Below are positions 55,356 through 63,744 of a DNA stretch of 64,000 bases, in pieces; the first letter of the stretch is position 1, and every line of letters begins with the position of its first letter. The notes below the pieces were generated by a model. That model did no database searches and was not told where the DNA came from. It saw only the letters and a program-made list of their open reading frames with translations. The DNA lies in contig DGCD01000018.1 in assembly GCA_002384935.1 (NCBI GenBank), forward strand, positions 124,001-188,000, in the 5' to 3' direction. Position numbers and translations under genes: made by a program. Source of the DNA: Pusillimonas sp. UBA3987 (GTDB lineage Bacteria; Pseudomonadota; Gammaproteobacteria; Burkholderiales; Burkholderiaceae_B).

Positions 55356-56609
55356 TTACAGCACGCTTACCTTGCGTTGTACATCTTGCTCGATAAGAGT
55401 AAGAAGTTGGGCTGCCGTTGCTGCTGAGAGTGTCCAGCCAAGATGCCCATGTCCGGTGTTGTAATAAACTTTCGCATGCCTGCCGCGGCGCACTCTTGGC
55501 ATCATGTCGGGCATCATAGGTCTGAGACCCGCCCAAGGAACAACGCGCGATGTGTTGATAGAAAAATTCCTGTTTACCCAGCGCGTTAAGGGCGCAATGC
55601 GATCAGCCCGAATATCGCGGTTCTCTCCATTGAATTCCGCCGTGCCCGCTACTCGAAAACGGTCTGCACCTAACCGAGATGTTACGATCTTCGCGCTTTC
55701 ATCGAGCAGGCTTGTCCACGGCGCGCTTCGCACGCTGTCTTCGTCATCCAGATGAACGGTAATCGAATAACCCTTTACCGGATAAACATTAAGCCTATCA
55801 CCTGCCATTTCTGCGAGTTTTTTACTACCGACCCCGCCACAGATCACTATCGCGTCAACGGTGAGGTCGTGATGATCTTGGCTCTTGGCCATGTTGCATT
55901 GCGAGGGGCGTGTACGAATTTCAACTTGTTCTTTGAGTTGCAGGTTAATAACTTCTTGCCCATGATAAAAAGTCACGCCTTTGCGTTCACATACTTTAGC
56001 GAGCCCGCGCGTAAATTTATGAATATCACCCGTTGCATCCGACGGGGTATAAAAGCCACCGTAATATTCGCCCTGCAATGAAGTTTCTATTTGTTTTAGT
56101 TCAGATGGGGTAACGGCATAGCGTTCAAGCCCTCCTTTCTTCAATAAAGTGTTTGCTTTTTCCGCTTGTACAAAACTGGCCCGATCGTAGTAAATATGAA
56201 GGATGCCTCGCCTTTGAAGGTCAAATTGAATGTTTTCTTGCTGCGCAATGGCAAATAAACGTTTACGCGCCTCAATGGCCATCTGCGTCGTGGTAATTGT
56301 GTTGAGTTCGTACTTACGGATTGCCAAAAGAAATTCGCCCATCCAGCTGTACTTGTGCCACGAGGGCAGTGGGTTGACCAAAAACGGCGCGTCGGGTTGC
56401 AGCATCCAGCGTATCCCCTTGAATACGGTGGCAGGTTGATTCCAAACTTCGGCGTTCGAAGCCGAAAGTTGGCCGCCGTTGGCAAATGATGTGTCCATAG
56501 CGGGGTACAGATTACGGTCTATTACTGTAACCGTGTATCCAGCCCGACTTAGCTCGTAGGCGGTGGTAACACCGGAAATACCCGAGCCTATAACAGCGAT
56601 ATGTGTCAT
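55356..56609 (-). CDS. DadA-family FAD amino acid oxidoreductase under a glycine riboswitch
   Basis: The 417-residue protein has the DadA pattern: N-terminal HIAVIGSGISGVTTAYELSRAGY, TSFANGGQLSASNAEVWNQP, and NTGHGHLGWTLSAATA at the end. I chose the ATG at 56609 (MTHIAV) with AAGG upstream; an ATG at 56636 adds 9 residues. It is about 50% different from the other DadA at 42623 by eye. A tandem glycine aptamer sits just upstream, so glycine level sets its expression. Glycine oxidase/dehydrogenase activity is a reasonable guess; D-amino acid dehydrogenase is the family default. Confidence 0.88.
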   Translation of the reverse strand: MTHIAVIGSGISGVTTAYELSRAGYTVTVIDRNLYPAMDTSFANGGQLSASNAEVWNQPATVFKGIRWMLQPDAPFLVNPLPSWHKYSWMGEFLLAIRKYELNTITTTQMAIEARKRLFAIAQQENIQFDLQRRGILHIYYDRASFVQAEKANTLLKKGGLERYAVTPSELKQIETSLQGEYYGGFYTPSDATGDIHKFTRGLAKVCERKGVTFYHGQEVINLQLKEQVEIRTRPSQCNMAKSQDHHDLTVDAIVICGGVGSKKLAEMAGDRLNVYPVKGYSITVHLDDEDSVRSAPWTSLLDESAKIVTSRLGADRFRVAGTAEFNGENRDIRADRIAPLTRWVNRNFSINTSRVVPWAGLRPMMPDMMPRVRRGRHAKVYYNTGHGHLGWTLSAATAAQLLTLIEQDVQRKVSVL

Positions 56610-56660
56610 AACAGTACCTTGAAAGTGAGTTTTCAATGGTCAAATGACCATTGCACCCCC

Positions 56661-56840
56661 TCTGTTCAGGTACCTGAGAGCTTAAACTGCCAGCCCTTGT
56701 AGGGCGTAAGCAGTATCCCCTTCGGTGGGTGTTTTTAGACACCTCTCTCCAGATTGTCAAGCGAGCGTGGTCCTGGTGCCTGAGAGTTTCCGGGGTGGTT
56801 GCTCCGTCGGCGTCGGTGTGTAACCAATCTCTCCCACGCT
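56661..56840 (-). promoter_or_regulatory. Tandem glycine riboswitch
   Basis: On the minus strand the first aptamer runs 56840 to 56765 (closing stem GCGTGG/CCACGC) with GGGAGAGA, CGACGGAGCAACCACCCCGG and CTCTCAGGCACCAGGACC. The second runs about 56753 to 56661 (stem TCTG/CAGA) with GGAGAGAG, CCACCGAAGGGG and CTCTCAGGTACCTGAACAGA. These are the conserved cores of both halves of the cooperative glycine riboswitch. A short linker joins them, and about 50 nt remain to the start codon as expression platform. It sits upstream of a DadA-type gene rather than the usual gcv genes. Confidence 0.93.
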
Positions 56841-56926
56841 ACTGTACAGCGACAGGAAAATGCTAGTGGCCAGGTTAACGGTTGTCAAATGGTACTTTGT
56901 CAGTTTTTTGGCATAAGATCGCGTTT

Positions 56927-57376
56927 TTAATCACTATTTATATCATTGATCAGGGATTCCATCTCTTTGATTTCCCGGCGCTGGGCTTCAATAATTTCGT
57001 CAGCAAGTTTCCTGACCCGAGGGTCAGAAATATCGGCGCGCTCGCTTGTGAGTATTGCTATCGAGTGGTGCGGAATCATCGCCTTCATCCAAGCAGCATC
57101 CGCTACAGTTGCTTGGCTTCGAACTAACCATAAACCTAAACCCATGAGCGCGATGCTCGCAATAACAATGGCTATATTAGCCTGTCTGTTTTTGTACATA
57201 TGGCGCATGAAAAAGAGCATGACCAACGCCATGCAGCCGGCCATTATGAAAGTCATGAACAAACGAGTTTGGCTAAACCACACATGGCTAGGCTGATAGG
57301 TGTTCAGATACATCAAGCCAAACATGAACGTAGCAGACACCGTGATCATGACGATAAAATTTATGTACGGACGCAT
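56927..57376 (-). CDS. DUF305-domain membrane protein
   Basis: The 149-residue protein has three hydrophobic helices (about 3-24, 38-58 and 68-86) and a C-terminal ferritin-like DUF305 segment MKAMIPHHSIAILTSERADISDPRVRKLADEIIEAQRREIKEME. DUF305 proteins are often linked to metal resistance; the HH motif may bind metal. I chose the ATG at 57376 with GGAGAG before it. An earlier in-frame start adds 29 residues without family likeness. Single gene. Confidence 0.86.
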   Translation of the reverse strand: MRPYINFIVMITVSATFMFGLMYLNTYQPSHVWFSQTRLFMTFIMAGCMALVMLFFMRHMYKNRQANIAIVIASIALMGLGLWLVRSQATVADAAWMKAMIPHHSIAILTSERADISDPRVRKLADEIIEAQRREIKEMESLINDINSD

Positions 57377-57592
57377 TCTTCTCTCCTGTGAGGACCAATA
57401 TATAAGCAAGTAACTGTGGTGCCCCGCGGGAATGATAAATTTTTGTTGGACAAAGGGATCCACGCACTGGCAGGTGTATTAAGGGTAGAGTAGGCTAAAG
57501 AGTGGGTTCTGTGCGCTTGCGAACGCAGATGAAGTGAAGTCGCAAAACAAAAACGCCAACCCCGAAGGATTGACGTAAGTGTTTGATATCTT

Positions 57593-57669
57593 TGGTGGCG
57601 CATCCCTGATTCGAACAGGGGACCTGCGGATTATGATTCCGTCGCTCTAACCAGCTGAGCTAATGCGCC
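57593..57669 (-). tRNA. tRNA-Met (anticodon CAT), with encoded CCA
   Basis: The minus strand folds as a 77-nt cloverleaf: acceptor GGCGCAT/ATGCGCC, D arm GCTCAGCTGGTTAGAGC, anticodon loop ATCATAA, T arm CCCTG-TTCGAAT-CAGGG, discriminator A and encoded CCA. The acceptor start and body match elongator tRNA-Met rather than the initiator or tRNA-Ile2, though CAT alone does not separate them. The first anticodon stem pair is an A-C mismatch. Confidence 0.93.
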
Positions 57670-57774
57670 GCTCGGAAGACCGCTACTATACCATAAGTTT
57701 TTCTGTTGTTACGTTTTGCACGTAAAATTTTTATGGGGGTCTCTTGGGGTATTTTTCGGCACGCTCACGCCAAC

Positions 57775-57893
57775 GAAAAGGCCCCACCTTTTGGTGAGGC
57801 CTTACTGCCCTTGCGGCAGTTGACACACGGCTTTACCGGCCGGTGTGGTGGCACCGTCTCGAAAGAGCGGTGAACCTGCTCCCGAGGAGCAGT
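57775..57893 (-). ncRNA. Candidate structured small RNA with five hairpins
   Basis: Five hairpins fill 115 bp, read 5' to 3' on the minus strand: 57892-57876 (7-bp stem), 57872-57852 (stem with bulge, TTTC loop), 57847-57824, 57820-57804 (6-bp stem), and 57803-57778 (AAGGCCTCACC/GGTGGGGCCTT), the last followed by TTTT as a terminator. A good sigma70 promoter (57900-57928) would start RNA at about 57893, exactly at the first hairpin. The gene upstream ends at 57948. No open frame fits. Family unknown to me; a betaproteobacterial toxic small RNA family in Rfam is one thing to compare. Confidence 0.65.
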
Positions 57894-57899
57894 AAATTC

Positions 57900-57928
57900 A
57901 ATTTAACGCCAGCATCGCCAAGGTTCAA
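57900..57928 (-). promoter_or_regulatory. Sigma70 promoter of the small RNA
   Basis: Minus strand: -35 TTGAAC (57928-57923), 17-base spacer, -10 TAAATT (57905-57900). The predicted start is about 57893. Five of six bases match the -35 hexamer in TTGA-C, and TAAATT keeps the strong T1, A2 and T6. Confidence 0.6.
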
Positions 57929-57947
57929 CCTAGTGTTTCTACTAAGT

Positions 57948-59597
57948 TCAGGTGTCGTGAGCGTCAACTTCCGACATGGCCCGGCTTAGGCTATACAACG
58001 GTTGAAAAGAATCGGCCTGTGCCATGGGCCAGCCAACCCGATAAATGGTCTGGCGGAACTTTCCTTCCAGAATCTCACCTTCTCGCAAGTCGGGGAAAAT
58101 GGCCGACAGCATGCGAACTTCCAGGTTTGAAATCCGCCGCGCAATATGATGCGGGCGCAGGTCGCCGGGGTGAGTTAGCCCGGCGGCACCCAGCAACTCT
58201 CCAAGCGCGCTTAAGGTATTGTCGTGAAAGTGCGCAACGCGTTCCGATTTGTCTTCCACGACAAGCGCCGCTTGCCGTTTTGGGTCTTGGGTTGTTACGC
58301 CCGTTGGGCATCGGTCGGTATGGCAAACCTGAGCCTGGATGCAGCCCACCGAAAACATAAAGCCGCGGGCGCTGTTACACCAGTCGGCGCCCAGCGCCAT
58401 AATGCGGGCCATGTCGAAGGCACTGATGATTTTGCCCGACGCCCCCAGTTTGATTTTCCTGCGCAGTCCAATTCCCACCAGGGTATTGTGAACCAGTCGC
58501 AAGCCTTCACGCAGGGGCGTACCAACGTGGTCGACAAACTCAATGGGCGCTGCGCCGGTACCGCCTTCGGCACCGTCGACCACAATGAAGTCAGGTGTAA
58601 TGCCGGTTTTCAACATGGCCTTGGCAATGGCAAACCATTCCCAGGGGTGACCAATACACATTTTGAAGCCAACGGGTTTGCCGCCAGAGAGTTCGCGCAG
58701 ACGGACAATGAATTCCATCATTTCGACCGGGGTGGAAAACGCGCTGTGGTGAGCCGGTGAGATGCAGTCGACGCCAACAGGAATGCCCCTTGCGTGGGCG
58801 ATTTCCGCTGTGACTTTGGCGCCTGGCAGCATGCCGCCATGGCCGGGCTTGGCACCTTGTGACAGTTTAAGCTCAATCATTTTTACATTAGGCTGCGTGG
58901 CGCGTTTCGCGAATTCCTCTTCCGAGAAATTGCCCTGCTCATCACGACAGCCAAAATAGCCCGAGCCGATATTCCAGATCAGGTCGCCGCCGTGCTCAAG
59001 GTGGTAAAGGCTGATGCCGCCTTCGCCGGTGTCATGGGCGAAACCGCCCATTTGGGCGCCTTTATTCAGCGCCCGCACGGCATTGGCCGACAGCGCGCCA
59101 AAACTCATTGCCGAAATATTCAGTACCGACATGGCGTAAGGCTGCGTGCAGTTTTCACCGCCGACCTGTATTCTGAAATCGGTATCGGCCAAGTGTGTTG
59201 GCACCATGGAATGGTTGATCCATTCGTAATCGTTGCCATAAACGTCGTTCTGGGTCCCAAAAGGGCGTTTGTCCATGTCGTGTTTGGCGCGCTGGTACAC
59301 TAAAGATCGTTCCGAGCGGGAAAACGGCAGTTCGTCTTTATCGCTTTCGATAAAGTACTGACGAATCTCAGGACGTATCGACTCGAAAAAATACCGCAGG
59401 TTGCCAATAACCGGGTAATTGCGCCGAATGGCATGACGTGTTTGATTCAGGTCGTAGATGCCCAGAATGGTCAGCCCAATGAATGCAAGCGCAACCGGCC
59501 ACCAGGCAAAATGTACAGCCAGCGCCAGCCAGGAAAAGAATAGGGCCAGCACAATAACAAGATAAAAAGCGGTGTGGCGGGTAAGCAATTTGTTCAT
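57948..59597 (-). CDS. FMN-binding glutamate synthase family protein (membrane-anchored)
   Basis: The 549-residue protein has two N-terminal membrane helices (about 8-27 and 30-48), then a GltB-like FMN/iron-sulfur synthase domain: NISAMSFGALSANAVRALNKGA, GAKPGHGGMLPGAKV, VVDGAEGGTGAAP, and Cys motif VGCIQAQVCHTDRCPTGVTTQ. It lacks the glutaminase domain of true GltB, so it probably cannot use glutamine alone. I chose the ATG at 59597 (MNKLLTRH); the longer frame adds 53 untypical residues. The substrate is unknown. Confidence 0.85.
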   Translation of the reverse strand: MNKLLTRHTAFYLVIVLALFFSWLALAVHFAWWPVALAFIGLTILGIYDLNQTRHAIRRNYPVIGNLRYFFESIRPEIRQYFIESDKDELPFSRSERSLVYQRAKHDMDKRPFGTQNDVYGNDYEWINHSMVPTHLADTDFRIQVGGENCTQPYAMSVLNISAMSFGALSANAVRALNKGAQMGGFAHDTGEGGISLYHLEHGGDLIWNIGSGYFGCRDEQGNFSEEEFAKRATQPNVKMIELKLSQGAKPGHGGMLPGAKVTAEIAHARGIPVGVDCISPAHHSAFSTPVEMMEFIVRLRELSGGKPVGFKMCIGHPWEWFAIAKAMLKTGITPDFIVVDGAEGGTGAAPIEFVDHVGTPLREGLRLVHNTLVGIGLRRKIKLGASGKIISAFDMARIMALGADWCNSARGFMFSVGCIQAQVCHTDRCPTGVTTQDPKRQAALVVEDKSERVAHFHDNTLSALGELLGAAGLTHPGDLRPHHIARRISNLEVRMLSAIFPDLREGEILEGKFRQTIYRVGWPMAQADSFQPLYSLSRAMSEVDAHDT

Positions 59598-59741
59598 GCG
59601 GTACTCCGAAGCAGGCAGTATGATTCGCGACAGGTAGTAACCATAGCAGAAAGTGTTGTTATCTTCAGGTGTAATCGCGCAGGCCAGCAGACTCTTTTTT
59701 GTGCACTCGGGGTGCTTGACCTTTTTATTCAGGAGACCGAT

Positions 59742-59939
59742 GTGAACCGTTTTCAACTTCTTAATTTACGTATGTACCATCAGCGGCGCCGCACAGCGCA
59801 CTGGCTGCTAGATGCCACCGAGGACGTGTTCGACCAGGGCACGTCGGAAGGGGGGCGGCGCGTGCTGCGTTACCACGGCGACCACCATGCCAGCTTGTTG
59901 AAGGCCGAAGAGGATGAGGATCCGGCCGAAGGGGACTAA
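59742..59939 (+). CDS. Small hypothetical protein, GTG start
   Basis: I do not recognise this 65-residue protein. It begins VNRFQLLNLRMYHQRRRTAHWLLDATEDVF with a basic N-terminus and ends in an acidic tail (KAEEDEDPAEGD). I chose the GTG at 59742 because AGGAGA lies 5 bases upstream. It lies 2 bp before the GNAT gene and is probably co-transcribed with it. It is soluble, and no motif is visible. Confidence 0.6.
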   Translation: MNRFQLLNLRMYHQRRRTAHWLLDATEDVFDQGTSEGGRRVLRYHGDHHASLLKAEEDEDPAEGD

Positions 59940-59941
59940 GT

Positions 59942-60388
59942 TTGAAGAGTCAAGCGCAATTCGCTGCATCAGTGCGGTTTGTCGTGGGAAACTGGGAGCA
60001 GTGCCGTCCCGATGCCATGTCCGTTCGTCATGAAGTTTTTATTGTTGAGCAACAGGTGCCGCCCGAGCTGGAGCTTGATGAGTTTGATGTCGTTTCAGCA
60101 CACGCTGTAGCCTATTCCGACGGTGGCGAGGCCGTGGCGACGGGGCGCTTGCTGCCCGACGGCCATATTGGCCGGGTGGCTGTCTTGAAGTCGTGGCGCG
60201 GGCGGGGAATTGGCCGGCATATTATGCAGGCGCTGATGCAGCAGGCGCAGCGGCATGGCTTGCCGGGCGTTGCATTGTCGGCCCAATACCACGCGTGTTC
60301 ATTTTATGAGGCCTTGGGTTTTCAGGCTGAAGGTGATATTTACATGGAAGCCGGTATTGAGCACATCGATATGTGGTTTAAGTTCTAA
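59942..60388 (+). CDS. GNAT family N-acetyltransferase
   Basis: The 148-residue protein has the acetyl-CoA binding loop RVAVLKSWRGRGIGRHIMQALMQQA (about 80-104) and the C-terminal ACSFYEALGFQAEGDIYMEAGIEHIDM of the ElaA/YjcF-like group. The start is TTG at 59942 after a GAAGGGGAC Shine-Dalgarno region. The acceptor is unknown. Its stop overlaps the modC stop by 4 bases (convergent). Confidence 0.85.
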   Translation: MKSQAQFAASVRFVVGNWEQCRPDAMSVRHEVFIVEQQVPPELELDEFDVVSAHAVAYSDGGEAVATGRLLPDGHIGRVAVLKSWRGRGIGRHIMQALMQQAQRHGLPGVALSAQYHACSFYEALGFQAEGDIYMEAGIEHIDMWFKF

Positions 60389-61470
60389 ATGCTGACAACG
60401 CCGGTCTTTACATGCGCCCACACTTTGGTGCCGCATGCCAGTTGGAGATCGTAAGCGGCTTTACTGGTAATACGTGCCAGCAGGGGATGGCCCGCGCAAT
60501 CGAGGCGAATCAGTTTTTGGGCTGGGTGGATATCGTTGATAATGCCTGCGACGGTTACTTGAAGATGATTCTGGATACTGGTGTGTGCCGCGCTATCTGC
60601 TGATAGGCTGACATCGCGCGCCATAATGCGCAGCCGCACTGTCTGTCCAACGCTGAACCCATCGTCTCGAACCCAAAGGACGCCGCCGGGAATGGCAATT
60701 TTTGCCAAATGCCACTGCGCTTGTTTCTCCTCGACGATACCGGTCAGAATCGCGCTGGCTTGCTCGCCGCTGAGTGCAGGGTATTGTATTGACGTGAGTA
60801 TTTCCTCAACCGAGCCCGTGGCAATGGCCTTGCCTTTTTCCATGATGACGACGTGGTCGGCCAGGCGGCTCAGTTCGTCTGCCGAGTGGGTGACATACAG
60901 CATGGGAATGGCAAGCTGGTCGCGCAGACGCTCCAGCCAGGGCAGAATTTCATGACGGCGCGCCAGGTCTAGCGAGGCCATGGGTTCGTCGAGCAAAAGC
61001 AGCTTGGGATGGGCGGCCAGGGCGCGGGCGATGGCAACGCGCTGGCGCTCGCCACCTGAAAGCGCCTGGGGGGCGCGGTGAAGTAAATGGTTGATGCCCA
61101 GCAGTCCAACCGCCTCGTCCAGCGCCTGCCGGTCGTGCGGCTTTGCGCAGCGTCTCAAACCATATTCAAGATTAGCTTGTACATTCAAGTGGTCGAACAG
61201 GCTGGCTTCCTGGAAAACATACCCCAGTGGGCGCTTCCAGGTGGGCAGAAACAGTTTGCTGGAGTCGTCTTGCCACAGGTCTGCACCAATTTGAATGTGG
61301 GTGTTTTGTCCGCGCTCAAGGCCTGCAACACAGCGAAGGATGCTGGTTTTTCCTGACCCGGACGCGCCAAATAGAACTGTAATGCCGGTTGTCGGCAGCG
61401 CCAGGTCGACTTCCAGCATAAAGTCGGCACGAGCAAGGTTGATGCGGATATGGTTTTGCGGTGGCTTCAT
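60385..61470 (-). CDS. modC: Molybdate ABC transporter ATP-binding protein
   Basis: The 361-residue protein has Walker A in FGASGSGKTS, signature LSGGERQRVAIARALA, Walker B LLLLDEPMASLD, and a C-terminal TOBE (molybdate-binding) domain near residues 290-355. I chose the ATG at 61470 (MKPPQN), which overlaps modB by 4 bases; the longer frame adds 29 residues read over modB. It powers ModAB. Together with modB and modA it forms one operon. Confidence 0.95.
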   Translation of the reverse strand: MKPPQNHIRINLARADFMLEVDLALPTTGITVLFGASGSGKTSILRCVAGLERGQNTHIQIGADLWQDDSSKLFLPTWKRPLGYVFQEASLFDHLNVQANLEYGLRRCAKPHDRQALDEAVGLLGINHLLHRAPQALSGGERQRVAIARALAAHPKLLLLDEPMASLDLARRHEILPWLERLRDQLAIPMLYVTHSADELSRLADHVVIMEKGKAIATGSVEEILTSIQYPALSGEQASAILTGIVEEKQAQWHLAKIAIPGGVLWVRDDGFSVGQTVRLRIMARDVSLSADSAAHTSIQNHLQVTVAGIINDIHPAQKLIRLDCAGHPLLARITSKAAYDLQLACGTKVWAHVKTGVVSI

Positions 61471-62150
61471 CCAATGACTCCGGGACCTTTGCGCTTGAAC
61501 AATGACAAACACATCAGTATGAGGAAGGAAAAGACCACCATGCCTGCGGCCAGCCAATGGGCCTGACTATATTCCATGGCTTCAACATGGCTATAGATTT
61601 GCGTTGAGACCACACTGGTCTTGCCCGGTATGTTGCCGCCAATCATAAGCACGACGCCGAACTCGCCGACTGTGTGTGCAAATGTGAGGATGGCGGCGGT
61701 GATCAGGCCCGGTCGCGCCAGGGGTAGCGCCACAGTTAGGAACGCGTTGACCGGACTGGCCCGCAGCGTGGCTGCCGCCTCCAATGGACGCGGGCCGATC
61801 GATTCAAATGCATGTTGAATGGGTTGTACGGCAAAGGGCAGTGAAAAAAGCAGGGAGCCAATCAGCAAACCGGTAAAGGTGAAAGACAACACACCCCATC
61901 CCAGCAATTGGGTTAACTGACCCAATGGGCCGGCCGGACCCATGACGACCAGTAAATAGAAACCGAGCACGGTGGGCGGTAATACCAATGGCAAGGTTAC
62001 CAGTGCACTAACAGGCGCGCGCCAGCGAGAGTGGGTTTGTGAAAGCCACCAGGCCAGCGGTGTGCTAAGAATGAGCAAAAGAATGGTTGTTAACCCAGCC
62101 AGTTTCAGGGTCAGGTAGACAGCAGACCAGGTTTGAGGGTCAAGCGGCAT
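61467..62150 (-). CDS. modB: Molybdate ABC transporter permease
   Basis: The 227-residue permease has about five to six helices and the EAA loop (RPLEAAATLRASPVNAFLTVALPLARPG, about 122-149), as in ModB/CysU. Its start overlaps the modA stop by one base and its end overlaps modC by 4, so translation is coupled. Normal length. Confidence 0.95.
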   Translation of the reverse strand: MPLDPQTWSAVYLTLKLAGLTTILLLILSTPLAWWLSQTHSRWRAPVSALVTLPLVLPPTVLGFYLLVVMGPAGPLGQLTQLLGWGVLSFTFTGLLIGSLLFSLPFAVQPIQHAFESIGPRPLEAAATLRASPVNAFLTVALPLARPGLITAAILTFAHTVGEFGVVLMIGGNIPGKTSVVSTQIYSHVEAMEYSQAHWLAAGMVVFSFLILMCLSLFKRKGPGVIG

Positions 62151-62914
62151 TATTGTCCTGCCGATTCAGGCAGATTGTAGCCAAAGGATTCAATCATCGC
62201 CGCGGCAGTTGGGCTTTTCAAAAATGAAACAAAAGCAGCGGCGGCCTCATTATCTTTTCCCTGCTTCAGTAATTGCGCGTCTTGCCTAAGCGGTTCATAC
62301 AGGTCCTGGGGGATGATCCAGGCTGAACCTGACTTCATCCTGCCCTGTTCGGCTACTTGCGACAGCGCAACGAAGCCCAGGTCAACATTGCCACTGGCGA
62401 TAAACTGGTATGTCTGGCCGATACTTTGCCCAAACACCCACTTGTTCTTCAAAACTTCAGCCAGATTCATTTTTTCAACGACTTGTTCGGCGGCTTCGCC
62501 GTAAGGTGCCAGTTTGGGGTTGGCCATGGCAATACGTTCAAACTTGTCTGTGTTTAAAATGCCGCCTTCGTTGTCGACCAAAGTGGCTTGCGGGCTCCAT
62601 AGCACCAGCTTGCCAATGGCATAAGTGAAACGGCTGTCGGGCACACTTAGCCCGGCGTCTTCTGCTTCTTTAGTTGTTTTCGTGTCGGCGGCCAGGAACA
62701 CATCGAACGGGGCGCCATTTTGAATCTGCGAGAACAGTTTTCCGGTTGATCCAATAGATACGGTAAGCTGATGCCCGCTTGCCTGTTCAAATGCGCGCGC
62801 GATTTCCTTCATGGGTGCGGCGAAATTGGCCGCAACCGCGACATTTGCGTTTTCAGCGTGCACAATAGCAGGGAAGAGCAAAGCGGTTAAAGCTAAAGAA
62901 GCGAATATTTTCAT
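62150..62914 (-). CDS. modA: Molybdate-binding periplasmic protein
   Basis: The 254-residue protein has a signal peptide ending near IVHAEN (about residue 20), then VAVAANFAAPMKEIARAFEQASGH and SIGSTGKLFSQIQNGAPFDVFLAAD, the ModA oxyanion-binding core. It captures molybdate for ModBC. It is divergent from modE, and the operator palindrome lies between the starts. Confidence 0.95.
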   Translation of the reverse strand: MKIFASLALTALLFPAIVHAENANVAVAANFAAPMKEIARAFEQASGHQLTVSIGSTGKLFSQIQNGAPFDVFLAADTKTTKEAEDAGLSVPDSRFTYAIGKLVLWSPQATLVDNEGGILNTDKFERIAMANPKLAPYGEAAEQVVEKMNLAEVLKNKWVFGQSIGQTYQFIASGNVDLGFVALSQVAEQGRMKSGSAWIIPQDLYEPLRQDAQLLKQGKDNEAAAAFVSFLKSPTAAAMIESFGYNLPESAGQ

Positions 62915-62930
62915 GGCTGCATTTAACGTG

Positions 62931-62963
62931 ATTATCGCTATTCATAATTGGAATAGCGATAAT
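62931..62963. promoter_or_regulatory. ModE-type operator (perfect 13-7-13 palindrome)
   Basis: ATTATCGCTATTC (62931-62943) and GAATAGCGATAAT (62951-62963) are exact inverted repeats around ATAATTG. The ATCGCTAT half-site resembles the ModE consensus, and the site lies 16 bp before the modA start and before modE. It probably represses modABC, and possibly modE, when molybdate is present. Confidence 0.85.
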
Positions 62964-62997
62964 GCTACCGGTAACTATTTTGTTTGACAAGTCCCAA

Positions 62998-63744
62998 ATG
63001 GATCACACTTCATCACTTCGTTTAGACGCCGCGCTAGGGCACGACATTACTGATAAGCGAATTGATGTCTTGCGTCGGATCGACGCGGCCGGCTCGATAT
63101 CGGAGGCGGCCAGGGAGGCAGGTATCAGTTACAAGGCGGCATGGCAGGCAATCGAAACCCTGAGTAACCTGGCCGGTACGCCGCTGGTTGAAAAAGCGGT
63201 GGGCGGCAGCGGCGGCGGGGGCGCGCAGCTTACTTCGGCTGGCCATAAAGTGTTGGACGCTTTTGATTATTTTTCGAAAGTCCGACAGGCTGCCATGCTG
63301 CAAGCCTTCAACGCAGGCCATGAGGCAACGTTGGGTCTTAGAACCAGTATGCGGAATCAGTGGGTTTGCACGGTTCACCATCTTGCACCCGATGAGCACG
63401 GCCAATGCGTTGCCTTGGCATTGGTTGACGGTACGCCTATTCAATCGGTTTTAACCGACGAAAGTGCGCAGCTACTGGGGCTCAAGCCAGGGCTTACCGT
63501 GTTGGCCTTGTGCAAGGCAACAGCGGTTAGTGTTGGCGCAAATTTGCCTGAACAGGAAAATATGAACGTGTTGGCGGGTCGGGTAGAGGGGGTGTCCGGC
63601 GGGCCCGGTAAAACCGAAATCACAATGCGCCTGGCTTGTGGCGCCAGCTTGGTGGGCTTCCAGAACGAGCCGCAATTGCTGGAACAGGGCCAGCCGGTGT
63701 GGGCGCAAATCGATCCCGCGTCACTTGTCGTGGCCCTTCCCTGA
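62998..63744 (+). CDS. modE: Molybdate-responsive transcriptional regulator ModE
   Basis: The 248-residue protein has an N-terminal winged helix (KRIDVLRRIDAAGSISEAAREAGISYKAAWQAIETL), then two Mop/TOBE-like molybdate-binding domains (about 120-180 and 190-248). I chose the ATG at 62998 (MDHTSSLRLD); an earlier in-frame ATG at 62962 lies inside the palindrome. It senses molybdate and represses modABC. The Shine-Dalgarno sequence is weak. Confidence 0.92.
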   Translation: MDHTSSLRLDAALGHDITDKRIDVLRRIDAAGSISEAAREAGISYKAAWQAIETLSNLAGTPLVEKAVGGSGGGGAQLTSAGHKVLDAFDYFSKVRQAAMLQAFNAGHEATLGLRTSMRNQWVCTVHHLAPDEHGQCVALALVDGTPIQSVLTDESAQLLGLKPGLTVLALCKATAVSVGANLPEQENMNVLAGRVEGVSGGPGKTEITMRLACGASLVGFQNEPQLLEQGQPVWAQIDPASLVVALP

